64,000 bases of DNA from Primulina eburnea (Eukaryota; Streptophyta; Magnoliopsida; Lamiales; Gesneriaceae): contig NC_133117.1 in the NCBI RefSeq assembly GCF_022965805.1, positions 8,766,183 to 8,830,182 of the forward strand, read 5' to 3'. The notes below the pieces were generated by a model that had not been told where the DNA came from, did no database searches, and saw only the letters and a list, made by a program, of their open reading frames with translations. This document shows positions 34,031 to 46,079 of the stretch, one piece after another (position 1 is the stretch's first letter; every line of letters starts with the position of its first letter). The position numbers were made by a program, and so were the translations under genes.

Positions 34031-37000
34031 TTAGCCTGTAACAAGAAAATTTGAAAAATTTGCATACCATGGACAATTTTTCAACTTAAACAACTGCTCA
34101 TCTGGAAACCAATCATTAATCGCATCATTCACACAATCATCACTGATAAATTCCAATCTAGACAAATGATCCGCAACCACATTCTCAACACCCTTCTTAT
34201 CTTTTATTTCTACATCAAATTCTTGCAATAATAAAATCCACCGAAGTAAGCGTGGCTTTGCATCTTTCTTGGCAAGTAAATATTTAAGGGCAGAGTGATC
34301 AGTAAACACAGTTACTTTCGACAAAACAAGGTATGAGTGGAACTTTCCAAGTGCAAACACTACTGCAAGTAACTCTTTTTCAGTGGTGGCATAATTTAAT
34401 TGTGCTTCATCTAGAGTCCTACTTGCATAGTATATAGTGTGAAATACCTTGTTTATTCTTTGGCCGAGGACAGCACCAACAGCAGTATCACTGGCATCGC
34501 ACATGACCTCGAAAGGTAGATCCCAATCTGGTGCCACCAAGACAGGGTCCGTCACCAAGCGCTCCTTCAACTTCTCGTATGCCTGCAAACAATCCGAATT
34601 AAAATCAAAGGGTGCGTCTTTCATGAGTAAAGAAGATAGAGGTTTTGCAATTTTAGAAAAATCTTTGATAAAACGCCGGTAGAAGCCGGCGTGGCCTAGA
34701 AAACTTCTAACTCCCTTTATGGACGCCGGAGGTGGTAAGTTCTTGATAACTTCAACTTTCGCCTTGTCCACCTCTATTCCGTGCCCCGAAATCTTGTGCC
34801 CTAGGACAATTCCCTCTTGTACCATGAAGTGACATTTTTCCCAATTAAGTACCAAATTCGTCTCCTCGCATCTCTTCAACACCACCTTCAAATTCTGCAA
34901 ACAATCATCAAAAGAAGAGCCAAATATCGAGAAGTCATCCATAAAAATTTCAAGAAACGTTTCTATCATGTCGTGAAATATAGCAGTCATGAATCGCTGA
35001 AAAGTGGCCGGCGCATTACACAAACCAAAGGGCATTCGTCTAAAAGCAAAAGTGCCGTAAGGACAAGTGAAAGTGGTCTTCTCTTGGTCCTCCGGCGCAA
35101 TCATAATTTGGTTGTACCCTGAATACCCATCCAAAAAGCAATAAAATTCATGACCCGCTAACCTTTCAAGCATTTGATCGATAAAGGGAAGGGGAAAGTG
35201 ATCTTTACGGGTGGCATCATTTAATTTCCTATAATCAATGCACACACGCCATCCCGTAACAGTCCTAGTGGGTATTAATTCATTATTCTCATTTGTAATC
35301 ACAGTAATCCCACCTTTTTTTGGCACACACTGAGCAGGACTTACCCATGCACTATCAGATATATGATAGATAATACCTGCATCGAGAAGCTTAATTGTTT
35401 CCGCCTTTACTACCTCTTGCATCTTTGGATTCAATCTTCGCTGAGGTTTCACATGAGGTGAGTACTTCTCTTCCATCAAGATCTTGTGCATGCAGACTGA
35501 TGGATTAATCCCTTTGATATCCGCCACCTTCCACGCAAATGCACCCTTGTGTGCTTTCAATACCTCCAACAGTTTGTCCTCCATCACATCTGTCAAAGCA
35601 GCAGAAATAATGACAGGTAAAGTGTTATTCTCACCTAAGTATACGTACTTGAGGTGTGGAGGCAACAGCTTCAGCTCAAGTGTTGGTGGATCCTCGATGC
35701 TTGACCTTTGAGGGGTCAAATCTCTCCGTTCTCCTAGATCCTCCAGTCGCATCCTCATTGGCTTTCTCCATGGATGGTTGGTATTAAAGTGTGCCACTAT
35801 TTCAGCTCTTTCTTCATCCAACTCCTCCTCTGCCAATTCAGTATTTATAGTGGCCTCCAAAGGGTCCCTAAGAGCATCCTGCACATAGTGAGACGCAAGA
35901 GAGTCAAAAGTATCAATTCTAAAACAACTATCAGAATGCAGTGTGTGCTTAAGTGAATGAAAAACATCAAAAGTAATCTCATCCTCGCCCACTCTCAGTT
36001 TCAACTTCCCCTCTTGCACATCAATCAGTGCCTTGCCAGTTGCAAGGAACGGTCTACCCAAAATCAGAGGCATCTCCGCATCCTCCTCCATGTCAAGCAC
36101 CACGAAGTCCGCAGGGAAAATGAATTTGTCCACTTTCACTAGCACATCCTCAATCACTCCGCGGGGGTACTTGACAGATCTGTCAGCTAGTTGTAGAGAC
36201 ATCCTCGTCGGCTTTGGTTCTCCCAACCCAAGCTTCCTAAACACAGACAATGGCATAAGATTAATACTGGCACCGAGATCACACAATGCTTTATGAAAAA
36301 CAACATCACCAATCATGCAAGGAATAGAGAAACTCCCTGGGTCTTTCAGTTTCGGTGGAATTTTGTTTTGCACCAAAGCGGAGCAATTCTCGGTTAAGTT
36401 GACTGTCATATGATCCTCCAACTTCCTCTTATTAGCTAAGATATCCTTCAAAAATTTTGCATAACTAGGCATTTGCATTAGAGCATTGGCAAAGGAAATA
36501 TTGATATGCAGCTTTTTAAACACCTCGAGAAACTTACCGAATTGTGCATCTAGTTTTGCTTTTTTAAGTGCTGCAGGGAAAGGAGGAGGTATAACGATTT
36601 TTGGTTGTGCAGTGGGTGCTAGTGTGGAGTTAGAAGACTTACCTTTAGATGTCGCGGTTTGCTCATCCGCTGTTTGAGTTTTCTCTTTTTCCCTTGATTC
36701 CAAAACTTTCCCACTTTTCAACTCAATAGCCTTCACTTGCTCTTTTGGATTCGTCTCTGTGTTACTTGGAAAGGTGCCTTGCTCTCTACTTGCTATCATC
36801 TTGGCCAACTGTCCAATTTGATTCTCGAGCCCCTTTATTGATGCATCTTGGTTTTGGAGTCGAGTTTCAGTGGATGAAATAAACTTAGACATCATTTGTT
36901 CCAAGTTGGACTTTTCTTCTCTAGGAGGATCGGATCTATACATCGGTTGTTTTCCATATTGTTGTCCTCCTTGCGGTCTATTCTGACTGTTTTGACCGCC

Positions 37001-38014
37001 CCACGAGAAGTTGGGATGTTGCCTCCACCCAGGATTGTATGTGTTCGAATAAGGGTCATTCCTTGGGCGGTTTTGGACTCCCACTTGATTCACCGGTGCC
37101 TCATTTTGCACATAGAAGGGATTTCCATCTTGACAGTCTTTCACATAGTGCTCTCCTCCACATTTTTCACAGAATATCTCTTGAAGACGCATAGCCGTGC
37201 CACCCACATTCAAGCCGTCTATTTTCCTGTTTAAAGCGTCAAGTTGTGCAGTAATAGCAGAAAAATCAGTTACCTGGTGAACTCCTGCACTTCTCCGCTG
37301 GTTGTTCCTGTCAGATTGAGGATGATCGCTGCTAGCAGCCATTTCCTCTAACAATTCATATCCTTCCTCCGCGGTCTTTCTCAACAGGTTTCCACAAGCA
37401 GCCGCATCTATTATAGTACGGTTAGGAGTAAGCAAACCATAATAAAATGTTTGAACGACTAACCCAAGTGGTAACTCGTGATGTGGGCATCTTCGTAGTA
37501 GATCCTTGAAACGCTCCCATTCCTCATATAGAGATTCCTGATCGAATTGAGCAAATGTTGTAATGTCTGCCCGCAACTTCATGGTTTTTGATGGGGGAAT
37601 GTATTTGATAAGAAACGCTTTCGCCATGTCCTCCCAAGTGGTGATTGAACCTACAGGCAAACAATTCAACCATGCTTTAGCTTTATCACGTAAAGAGAAA
37701 GGAAATAAACGTAACCTAACATCATCATCAGAAACTCCATTGAATTTAAAAGTATCGCAAATCTCAAGAAAATCTGCGATGTGCGTGTTTGGGTCATCTA
37801 CTGCAGTTCCTCCGAATTGGACTGTGTTCTGAATCATCTGGATTATAGCTGGCTTGATTTCAAAGTGATTTGCCCGCACAATAGGCCTCACAATGCTAGG
37901 GCGTGCACCATCCAAAGAAGGCTGGGCATACTCTAACATCGGTATGCGGCGTGGCATCTCAATATGTCTCTCTTCACGCTGTTCCTCCTCACGTTCTGGC
38001 TCGTGTCTCTCCAT
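34031..38014 (-). CDS. Athila Gag-Pol: Gag, protease, RT, RNase H
   Basis: An uninterrupted frame of 1327 codons from ATG at 38014. The Gag domain lies at about residues 45-230 (DPNTHIADFLEICDTFKFNG, RCPHHELP), and a single CCHC knuckle CEKCGGEHYVKDC near 290. An acid and Q-rich linker follows. The protease has CDLGASINLMPL near 578; DLG instead of DTG/DSG is normal in this lineage. RT carries CIDYRKLND, MPFGLCNAPATFQ and the catalytic FMDD near 1025. RNase H begins CDASDTAVGAVL near 1175 and includes TDHSALKYLL. The frame stops at 34031-34033 next to the homopolymer, just before the integrase. An alternative explanation of the break is an assembly error. Confidence 0.95.
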   Translation of the reverse strand: MERHEPEREEEQREERHIEMPRRIPMLEYAQPSLDGARPSIVRPIVRANHFEIKPAIIQMIQNTVQFGGTAVDDPNTHIADFLEICDTFKFNGVSDDDVRLRLFPFSLRDKAKAWLNCLPVGSITTWEDMAKAFLIKYIPPSKTMKLRADITTFAQFDQESLYEEWERFKDLLRRCPHHELPLGLVVQTFYYGLLTPNRTIIDAAACGNLLRKTAEEGYELLEEMAASSDHPQSDRNNQRRSAGVHQVTDFSAITAQLDALNRKIDGLNVGGTAMRLQEIFCEKCGGEHYVKDCQDGNPFYVQNEAPVNQVGVQNRPRNDPYSNTYNPGWRQHPNFSWGGQNSQNRPQGGQQYGKQPMYRSDPPREEKSNLEQMMSKFISSTETRLQNQDASIKGLENQIGQLAKMIASREQGTFPSNTETNPKEQVKAIELKSGKVLESREKEKTQTADEQTATSKGKSSNSTLAPTAQPKIVIPPPFPAALKKAKLDAQFGKFLEVFKKLHINISFANALMQMPSYAKFLKDILANKRKLEDHMTVNLTENCSALVQNKIPPKLKDPGSFSIPCMIGDVVFHKALCDLGASINLMPLSVFRKLGLGEPKPTRMSLQLADRSVKYPRGVIEDVLVKVDKFIFPADFVVLDMEEDAEMPLILGRPFLATGKALIDVQEGKLKLRVGEDEITFDVFHSLKHTLHSDSCFRIDTFDSLASHYVQDALRDPLEATINTELAEEELDEERAEIVAHFNTNHPWRKPMRMRLEDLGERRDLTPQRSSIEDPPTLELKLLPPHLKYVYLGENNTLPVIISAALTDVMEDKLLEVLKAHKGAFAWKVADIKGINPSVCMHKILMEEKYSPHVKPQRRLNPKMQEVVKAETIKLLDAGIIYHISDSAWVSPAQCVPKKGGITVITNENNELIPTRTVTGWRVCIDYRKLNDATRKDHFPLPFIDQMLERLAGHEFYCFLDGYSGYNQIMIAPEDQEKTTFTCPYGTFAFRRMPFGLCNAPATFQRFMTAIFHDMIETFLEIFMDDFSIFGSSFDDCLQNLKVVLKRCEETNLVLNWEKCHFMVQEGIVLGHKISGHGIEVDKAKVEVIKNLPPPASIKGVRSFLGHAGFYRRFIKDFSKIAKPLSSLLMKDAPFDFNSDCLQAYEKLKERLVTDPVLVAPDWDLPFEVMCDASDTAVGAVLGQRINKVFHTIYYASRTLDEAQLNYATTEKELLAVVFALGKFHSYLVLSKVTVFTDHSALKYLLAKKDAKPRLLRWILLLQEFDVEIKDKKGVENVVADHLSRLEFISDDCVNDAINDWFPDEQLFKLKNCPWYANFSNFLVTG

Positions 38015-38207
38015 AAGTTATTTAAGCCTCTGTTGTTGTCTTCTTCTGCGGAAGGTTCTTTCAATTTCAGGATCAAACTCAAGCTTCACGTCAAGTGATT
38101 TTGGCATGCACTGTAAGAGATATCTGTAATAAAATATGAAGTGTTATCTCACGAGAAATAAAATAATGCTAAAGAAAATAACTAAAAATAAAATCGTAGA
38201 TTAACAG

Positions 38208-38225
38208 TCCCCGGCAACGGCGCCA
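38208..38225 (-). other. Athila primer-binding site, tRNA-Asp type
   Basis: On the minus strand TGGCGCCGTTGCCGGGGA, six bases inside the 5' LTR, is complementary to the 3' end of plant tRNA-Asp, the primer expected for Athila. Confidence 0.88.
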
Positions 38226-38231
38226 AAAACT

Positions 38232-39586
38232 TGATCGAGCAAAACTTGCACAGTTAAATCCCAAATAAAATATTATTGTGTATGCTCAAAAATTAATCGC
38301 AAGTGCACGATGTCAAGTAATACTATAGTGTACGTGAGTACGAGTATCGTTCCACTGAAGACCGTGTTTTACAATTGTTAATTTCAGTTATTTAACATTT
38401 AGCAACGAAAATTGAGTTGATTGTTTTATTACTACTAAAATCAAATAAGAATGCAAAGAAAAAGATTCAAAATCAAATAATAAGATATAATGTCTAAAAT
38501 GTTTGAGTAAAATTCAATGAAAAATGGATTTGTTGGGAATCTCGGTTCACCTACCCCTCGTTAATCAATTAATTCGTTCGATCGTGATCTACGCTTCCGA
38601 CAGGATTTCCTAATCTATTGAACACACTCTCTCGAGCTATGCCAAACTAATTCCACTCACTGAAGTAATTAAATATCTTTAATTATTTATCACGAGCGAA
38701 TCGCATTTCGTTCTATAAAATCCCCTAGTTTTCGACCCTTAGGACTATGACTATCGGCACGTATCCAATTTCATATATCTATGTAAATTGTAGATCCGCG
38801 AATTATACTACTCGATCCTATCACTCGTTATTATCTCGAACTCACTCGTGATATGAAAACGTCGTTAAAGTTAACTATTCTTTAATGACACGATAAAACA
38901 GTAGTAAAATCAAGAATAACGCACAACCGAAATATAAATTAATTCAAACCAACATTCGGGGTAGGATCCCCTTTAATCCCAACAAATAATAAAGTTAGCT
39001 ACTAGAATTCATAGTAAAAATAAATGCAACAATGTTTAAAATGAAAGAAACTAGATTAGAAATACTAGGCGAGACGAAATCTGTGAAGAACGGTGCCCGG
39101 AAAGCTTCAAATCCTCAATCCAAGCGCAAAGTTCTCTCCAAAAGCTTGTGACGGCCGAAGAATAATGTCTCAATCCCCCCAAAAAACCGTCCACTCCCCT
39201 TTCCATATCAGCCATCATCCAACATAAGGCAAAGAATCGCTTGAAAAAATCTTGCCAAAAATAGGTGGCGCTCGGGCGGTAGAAAAGTACCGCTCGAGCG
39301 CCACACCTTCTGTAAAATCTCATGGGATGCGCGGCATTCGCGCTCGGGCGGTAGAAAACTACCGCTCGAGCGCCGTCTTTGCTGTACTTCATTTTCTTGA
39401 CTTGGCACTTGGCTCCGATTTTTGGTTTTCCGGCCACTTTTCCTGCAAATTCATCATGCCCGAGTGAGATAGGATAAAATGCAAATATTTACTCTAAAAT
39501 GAACATAATGTGATTGAAATAAACGATGCACAATGCAATACACACAAATACTAATGCAATGAAACACGTAAAAACGACACATATCA
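38232..39586 (-). repeat. 5' LTR of the Athila element
   Basis: 1355 bp with the same termini as the partner. It has two hairpin units (39267-39302 and 39340-39373), one fewer than the 3' LTR, which accounts for the 71-bp length difference. Confidence 0.95.
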
Positions 39587-39591
39587 AGCTG

Positions 39592-40688
39592 ACAAGCCAA
39601 CTGATTTCACCGCACCAGTTCAAGACCAGTTCAACTAATCAGTTCAGAGCATCAGTTAGGAATCAATCAGTTTGCAGAACACTACAAGCTTACTCAACGG
39701 AATCCAGCTTTGCACAATGATATATAAGAAAATTTCCAGTCAAAGGACAATAATGGACATTGCAGCAAAGCTTACAGACAAAATGTTACAAAAGAGCTGT
39801 CGGAAAAGTCGAGACACAAGTTCAAGGAACGCATTCAAAGCTACAACAATAACATGTGATGAGTCTTGGTGTACGGTCATCTTGTCTCTATATATACAGA
39901 CCAAGACCATAAAAAAAGTTATACGATACACGAAAGAGTATGGAAAAGAAAGGGCACGCTTATTTGTTTATCAGCTTTCAAGAAGTAATCAGCCCGGAGG
40001 GAATACTTAAGTATTATCGGCTTAGTTTAGAAGCTCATTTCTCTCAGTGTGTTAGAACACCTTCTTGGTGTATTCTTTGTTCAGTTATCACACACACGCG
40101 CACAGACCACCTCTCAAATACAGTCTTGCACAAAGACTTAAATTTGTGTATGTAGTTTTTGAGATACTGACGTTAAAGAAGTGTTGGCTGAAAGGTGCTG
40201 CTTTCAGTCTAGGCTAGGATTTTAGATTAGGCAGTAGTGTAAGTCCTAAGTTGAGTGGTTTGTACAAAGTGTTGTATAAATCAAAGTTTTCTAGTGGATT
40301 CTATCCAAGGTGGTAGAAGGGGTGACGTAGGAGCATTTGAAGTCTCCGAACATCCATAAGCATATATTGTGTTTTAATTGATTAACTATTGTTTTCAAAC
40401 TGATTTGATTAATTCGAGGTATTATCAGTTCAGTTCTTACCATAACTGAACTGATATATCCCACAATTGATCCGATACTTTTCAGTTATTCAATTTACAT
40501 AAGTTAAAATGTTTTCAAATATAACAGGTTTCTTCTCGAAGGATTACTTTGAGTTTCTTCCGCTTGGTTTTAATACCAAACTCGATTTAATTAATCGGCG
40601 TTAACATTATTAGAACACGAGTTATTGCAGCTCATTGGAGAATATAGTGTTCGAAGCATCTCAAAGGTGCCCACCACACGATCCTTCA
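39592..40688 (+). repeat. 3' LTR of the non-autonomous element, part 2
   Basis: It continues the LTR interrupted at 28634 and ends GATCCTTCA, like the 5' LTR at 27296. The next five bases, AATGT, are the target duplication. Confidence 0.92.
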
Positions 40689-42493
40689 AATGTATTTTTC
40701 ATATTTAAATAAAAGTAATGTTCGTGATAACGTATACATTTAAAACATGACAATTTGTGATCAGGGTGCTGCCAGGACTGCTAACTCGACCCGGGTGTAT
40801 AATGACCATTTTTCTCCTAGAAACCCTAAATGGCTGTTTTACCTCTGGACCTCAAAATTTCAACCCGAAGCCAACCAAACACCTTAAAACACCTCAACAC
40901 ATATTTATAATCATTTCCTAGACATAAAATCGAGCCTGTTTCATGCCTTATACAAGTAGTATTAAAACTTGAACTGGGGTCTCGGTTTTAACTCGAATTA
41001 ACCCAAATCATAACCAAACTTTCCCAAACTTATACCACACCTTAAACACACCCTACCAGCCCTTAAAAAACTTGTTTCAGGCCACCTAGGAACCTCAAAA
41101 AAGGACATATAGCTGCTGGAAAATTCTGACCTTATCCACCATCAAACACTAGTGCACCTAATCCTTAAATATTCGAACCTAGCCCACACTAAGCCGGACC
41201 AGCCCCAAACCAGACCACCCTAGAACCAAGAGCAAGCCGTGGACCCTATCCTGGACCAACCAACCCACGCCCACAGCCCCCGTGCACGTGGATGTGCATA
41301 GCTCCTCCCAACAAACCCACGCGAGTCACATTCGAACCATGCCTTCCTTATCTACTCTCACCAGACAACCAGCCATGATTGGGCCTCCCTAGACAACGGA
41401 TTGGACCCATTAGGGTCTGCTCCATGGTCCTCAAACAGCCGTGCACCTCCTTTCTCCTCACCCGATCGACCCAACAACACTATCACTCAAAGTTCCGATC
41501 AGCTCTCCCTATAGCTCGACCCCTATCCGAATCCAGCACCTTGACGCCTCAAATGTCAACATGTACAACCCCTTAAAACCTATATTTAGCTGCCACTTAC
41601 ACAAACAAGTCAAGAGCGTGAGTTACATGTAAAGGAAAAATGCATATTTTATGTCAAAATCGTATAAAACCTTCACAACAAAATACATCTAAGGTTTTTC
41701 ATGCAAAAACGTATAAACCACCATACATTGACGTGAATGATGAGGAAAATGAGGTACAGGTCATGCTTTTGCGTATTTACGCTCCAAAACTTTGAGATAG
41801 TCGCGTAGAATGTGCACGGGGAGACGGGGAAGAAATGCTTTGCGAAACCTAGGGGATTTTTGAAGGTGGGAGCTGCTGGAAATTCGAAAATCTGCTGCTA
41901 TTGAAACTTTGAAGAGGCCGCTGGAGAATGGAGGGGGCGGCCACATGGTAGGAATTAGGTTTAAGGTTTGCTAAAGTAGGGTTTAAGTTGTATAATTATG
42001 CACTAATGGGCCCTAAATAAAAATTAAAGAGATTAAAAAGATTTTAGGCCCATTAAAAAATAAAATAAACCCGTCAAGCCCAATAACACTCCCGAAAAAT
42101 ATTTCGTTTAAGTACGTTATTGAAAATATTGCTTGAACCTTCAAAATGTCCTCAGAATTGATAAAATTGTGTACCAATTTAAAATATAACTCAGTGAGTA
42201 AAAATATTCCGCCAAAGCCCATTTTCAAAAATCACACTTAAATACATCATATATTAAATAATTAAAACTAATCATTTAATAAAAATATTTTTTCTTAATT
42301 ATCCTCATTCTCCATTTCTCGTTCGAGTGTGAATACTACTAAAAGCCCTTATGCATGAAACTTTAATAAACTATGAATTAAAACACATAATCATGCATTT
42401 AATGCATTAAAATAATTTAATAAAATGCAAAATAAATTTGATAACTTGCATGCATGTGGTTCACGTCGACCTTCAAATTTTAAGGACGTTACA
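40689..42493 (-). mobile_element. Solo gypsy LTR, proximal part (reverse orientation)
   Basis: Second part of the LTR starting at 25017. On the minus strand it begins TGTAACGTCC at 42493. It shares with the LTR at 58738-61230 the stretch around GGGTGYAWAATGACCATTTT. The outer flanks ATAAC (25012-25016) and CTAAC (42494-42498) match at four of five bases, fitting an old target duplication. No internal region remains, hence a solo LTR. Confidence 0.78.
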
Positions 42494-42681
42494 CTAACAA
42501 TGCTCGTGATTGAACTGACTATATCATCACAATGATAATAAATCTCTTTGTACAAATGTACTTTAAGGGGTTTATGAAAAAACAAATTTCTCTCAAACTC
42601 ACTCTTTTGGCCCATCAAATCATGTTTCTTTTCTTTTATTTTGCTTCTTTTTCTTTATCATCTTTATTTCTCTCTATGGGC
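42494..42681 (-). pseudogene. Retroelement debris (possible gypsy Gag/protease side)
   Basis: Read on the minus strand together with 45281-45760, this gives short peptides such as LREICFFINPLK with internal stops, vaguely like the linker between protease and RT of some gypsy elements. The two parts are separated by the solo LTR 42687-45275. Weak support; it may be something else. Confidence 0.3.
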
Positions 42682-42686
42682 ACCTC

Positions 42687-45275
42687 TGTAAGCTCCAAAA
42701 CGTGATAACGTAATCCAACTACATGCAAATCTAGGAAAAATTGAAAATGCTTAATTAAATCATTCCACATTGCATGGGTTCATTTTGGTAGGCATGTTAC
42801 ATGTTTAAAATATGGTTTTCTATTAGAATGCTTAAAAATGTGTTTTAAAGGTTATTCGAGACGCGATCGAGGAGTGGAGACTAGAGACCATAAAGGAAAA
42901 ATATTTTTATTAAATGATTTTTTTAATTATTTAATATATGGTATATTTTAATGTGTATTTTCGAAAATGACAATTTTTGAGGTGTTTTTACGCGCCGGGT
43001 CATATTTTAAACCAGTAATCGATATTTGACGAAAATAAGGACTTTTTAGGAACTCGGCTAATATTTTCGAAAACTTTCTAATTGAAATTTTTTAACTACT
43101 ATCTAATGGAACTATTATACTAGGTTATTGGGCTTAACTTGTTACCAAATTATTTTATTTAAAACAAGGGCTCCTAAACCCTAAACCTATACACCTCAAA
43201 CACACGCACACACAAAGGAAAATACTAGGACTCCTAGGGCAGCCATCACATGGCCACACACACACTTTTCAAAGGCAAATCCACGTGATTTTTGAAGGGA
43301 ATTCAGCAAGGTCTTCTCTCCGCCAACGTTTCGCGCATTGCAAGTTGTTTTTCGTGCGTGAAATACGCAAAGACACACCTTAATCTTCCTTCACTCATCA
43401 TGCATACCATATTATTTGTGTTAATACATATGCGCAAAAAAACATGATTCACTTTCTTTTATTTTCGTTTTTAAGCCAAAACATGAACAAAACTTGAGTT
43501 TTTATGTTTCTAAATTCATGATTATGATGCACAAAGGGGCTGTCATGATATGGAGAGGGACATTTTTCAATATGTTTACAGGTCCATAGATGCATGCTTA
43601 AGGGCTGGACAGTAGCCATGTAGGAGCTGCACGTTCTATGGGTTGAGAAGGGGACTAGGGTTTGCATTTTTGGTCCTCAGAGGGAGCGGCTGCTAGCTGC
43701 TGTTTGGGATGTGTTCAATGGTCCTAATAGGGTCTATTCATGGTCCTAGGATGATTGAGGGAAGGCTGGTTCTTAGAGAAATGGCTGTAGCGTGAGGCTT
43801 GGCCGCACAAGCCATGTAAGGATCGGGTTTGGGGGCTGTGGGTTCTAGGTTCTTTAAGCTTCGTCCAGCAGGGTCTCTAGGGGTAGGTCATGGTCCTAAG
43901 AGGGTTGGTTAGGGTCTGGACATGGTGGTTAAGGGCTAAGATCGAATGGCTTGAACTTGACTGGGGCTAGGGTTTGGTTTGAAATCGTGCAGAAATTCCA
44001 GCAGGCTTCTAGGCTTGTTCAAGGGTTCTAAATGGTTTGATTTGAAATGTATAGGGTATGGTTAGGTGTTATAAAGTTATGGTCCAAGTTTGGTAAAGTT
44101 TGGTTAAGTTTTGAGTCGATTTAGGTTAAAACCGTGACGCACAATTAAGTTTTAAAATGAATTGCTAATTTAGTCAATGAGCTTAAGTTTACATCAATGA
44201 AATGTTTATGGGTGTATTTTAAGTTGTTATATTAAGTTTGGATAGATTCAGGTCTTCTTTTTAATGTCAAAGGATAAATTGAGAAAGTTATAGGGTTTTA
44301 GGGGCAAAACGGTCATTTTACACCTGAAAAATGTTAGACATCATGACGGTGTCCTAAATACTGTAATGAATGATAAAATGTTTATTTTGAAAGTTTATGC
44401 AATTTTAAGATGAAAAACGATAATACTAAAAGACGTGTTACATGCTTGGTTTAAAATAAAAATGATATATATATATATATATATATGCAAGAATTTTTAT
44501 AAGTGATGAAAATAATGAAAGGTTGATGGAGGTGACTTGATTGTGACTAATATGATGATATGATTATATGCAACGCCAAGGCTTAGTTAACGGGTGAGAG
44601 TGTCGCTGATGTCCCCGCAGCCTGGTACCATGGTTATATGTAGATGGATCCATCGACCTACAGCTGATACGAAAATCACAATTAACGATCCGAATTCAAT
44701 AAAAGAGAAACGTATACGTATATGTTGAAAGAAGAAATGATATGATGAAAGGAAAATGATTTAAAGTTATGCATGTTCGTGAAAAACTATTTTATTAAAG
44801 GTATTGTTCACTGTTTCTTGTGAATATATATGTATTACTTGTTATCATGGTTAAGATTTTTTGATTCAATAGACTCACTAAGTATGATCGATGTCGGTGA
44901 GCATGATGTTTTTTTATGATGGAGGAATAGATGGTTGAACTAGATGGACTGATGGTGCACATAACATGAGGAATTTGCTAGTTTTCCGCATTAAGATTAC
45001 TTTACAGATTTTATGATTTTTATGTTTTTGAAAGATTTTGAGAGGATTTAAGAGTTTGGCTATCTTGAAAATTGTTTCTTTAAGGTTTGGTTTGACGGTT
45101 TACAATTTGATGTTTTGAATTAAGTTTTTTAATTTTCAAATAATATGTTGTTGGTTTATTTTAAAGGTTGCAAAGTATATTTAAAATATATGTATGTATA
45201 TGGACATTTCGGCCGAAGGTATATAAGAAAAAAATTCTAGTATATTTTAAAGAAAAAAGAGTAATGTACGTTTCA
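42687..45275 (+). mobile_element. Solo LTR of a Tekay-like gypsy element
   Basis: 2589 bp, TGTAAGCTCC to ACGTTTCA, with a perfect 5-bp duplication ACCTC (42682-42686 and 45276-45280). No primer site or coding region follows, so it arose by recombination between two LTRs. It contains a short (AT)n run at 44465-44486, the block GATTCAATAGACTCACTAA (44863-44881), a diverged form of the conserved LTR motif, and GGATCCATCGACC near 44646. Confidence 0.92.
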
Positions 45276-45280
45276 ACCTC

Positions 45281-46079
45281 ACTCTGTTGTTCACTCTTTC
45301 TTTCGGCCATTTCATATTTCTTTTTACTCACTTCAACTAATTTTAATTGATCCTCAAAAATTACATTTGGATTCAATTGGACTAGAGATATAAATTTTTC
45401 CTCAACGCATTCATAAGCCATAGTTTCATTTTGCCTATTCTCCTTCTATATAACAGAAAAATTAGTAGAAATTCATCACCACTTAATGATTTACTCTCCA
45501 TAGTATATTTTTCAACGACACTCGAATAATCAACCAGTGGAACGCCATCACCATCAACTTTCTCAACCTCACTTTAACATTCAGGTTCAACTGCAACCTC
45601 AATCTCTATTCGAGATTCAAGCTCAACTTCTAATTTTGATTCAACCTCTGATTCAATTTTAGAGTCAAGCTCGATTTCAATAATGGTTCCACAATCAACT
45701 AAGACTTCGGATTCAAGCTCTACTAGAGAACCCATCATTTTCATTGCCTCACTTGAATTTAAATAACATTATTATTTGAATTATAAACACATGTGTTGAT
45801 TAGTAAAAAAATTATTAGGTTTGATTATGTATACAATGATGTATAATTTTTTTTTTATTCCCTAAACTTCATCTATAAATACACATTCATTCTTTATTTC
45901 CACATCACACAAAAATACAAAATCCTCTAATCTACAATCATAAGTATAGAAGTGAGATAAATGATTTAATGTGATATTTCTTAAAGATTGTTTATCCTTG
46001 GAAGAAATGATATTAATGGAGAGAAAATGAATTTTAAAATCATTTGAACTCGACCAGTTGAGCACACTAGAAAAGATTT
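45281..46079 (-). pseudogene. Acid-rich decayed ORF, probably retroelement
   Basis: On the minus strand, 45760-45281 reads as a glutamate-rich peptide with repeats such as ELDSKIESEVESKLEVELE, followed by MAYECVEEKFISLVQLNPN and a lysine-rich stretch, with at least one stop and frame changes. I do not recognise a family; a degenerate gypsy polyprotein fits the position. From 45760 to 46079 the sequence is AT-rich and I see nothing in it. Confidence 0.3.

Larger units (their letters stand above)
28635..39586 (-). mobile_element. Athila-type Ty3/gypsy element, full length
   Basis: 10,952 bp in minus orientation with a perfect 5-bp duplication AGCTG. In element order: 5' LTR (39586-38232), tRNA-Asp primer site, gag-pol (38014-34031), integrase (33976-32778), hairpin array (32597-32430), extra ORF (32204-31309), non-coding 3' region, 3' LTR (30060-28635). 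Gag sequence, a DLGAS protease, the tRNA-Asp primer and an extra ORF after pol mark the Athila lineage. By eye the LTRs differ at about 20 positions over 1.35 kb plus one 71-bp length change, so the insertion is recent. Frameshifts in integrase and the extra ORF make it defective. Confidence 0.95.
25860..40688 (+). mobile_element. Non-autonomous copia-like LTR element, hosting an Athila element
   Basis: LTRs of 1437 bp (25860-27296) and, after removal of the Athila insertion, about 1430 bp (28303-28634 plus 39592-40688) enclose a 1006-bp interior with no gag or pol. Primer site and purine tract are in place. The flanks AACGT (25855-25859) and AATGT (40689-40693) are a 5-bp target duplication differing by one C-to-T change. 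The LTR start TGTTGGAACATT, purine tract and layout resemble Ty1/copia (SIRE-like); the assignment is tentative because no protein is encoded. It depends on proteins from another element. Confidence 0.88.
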
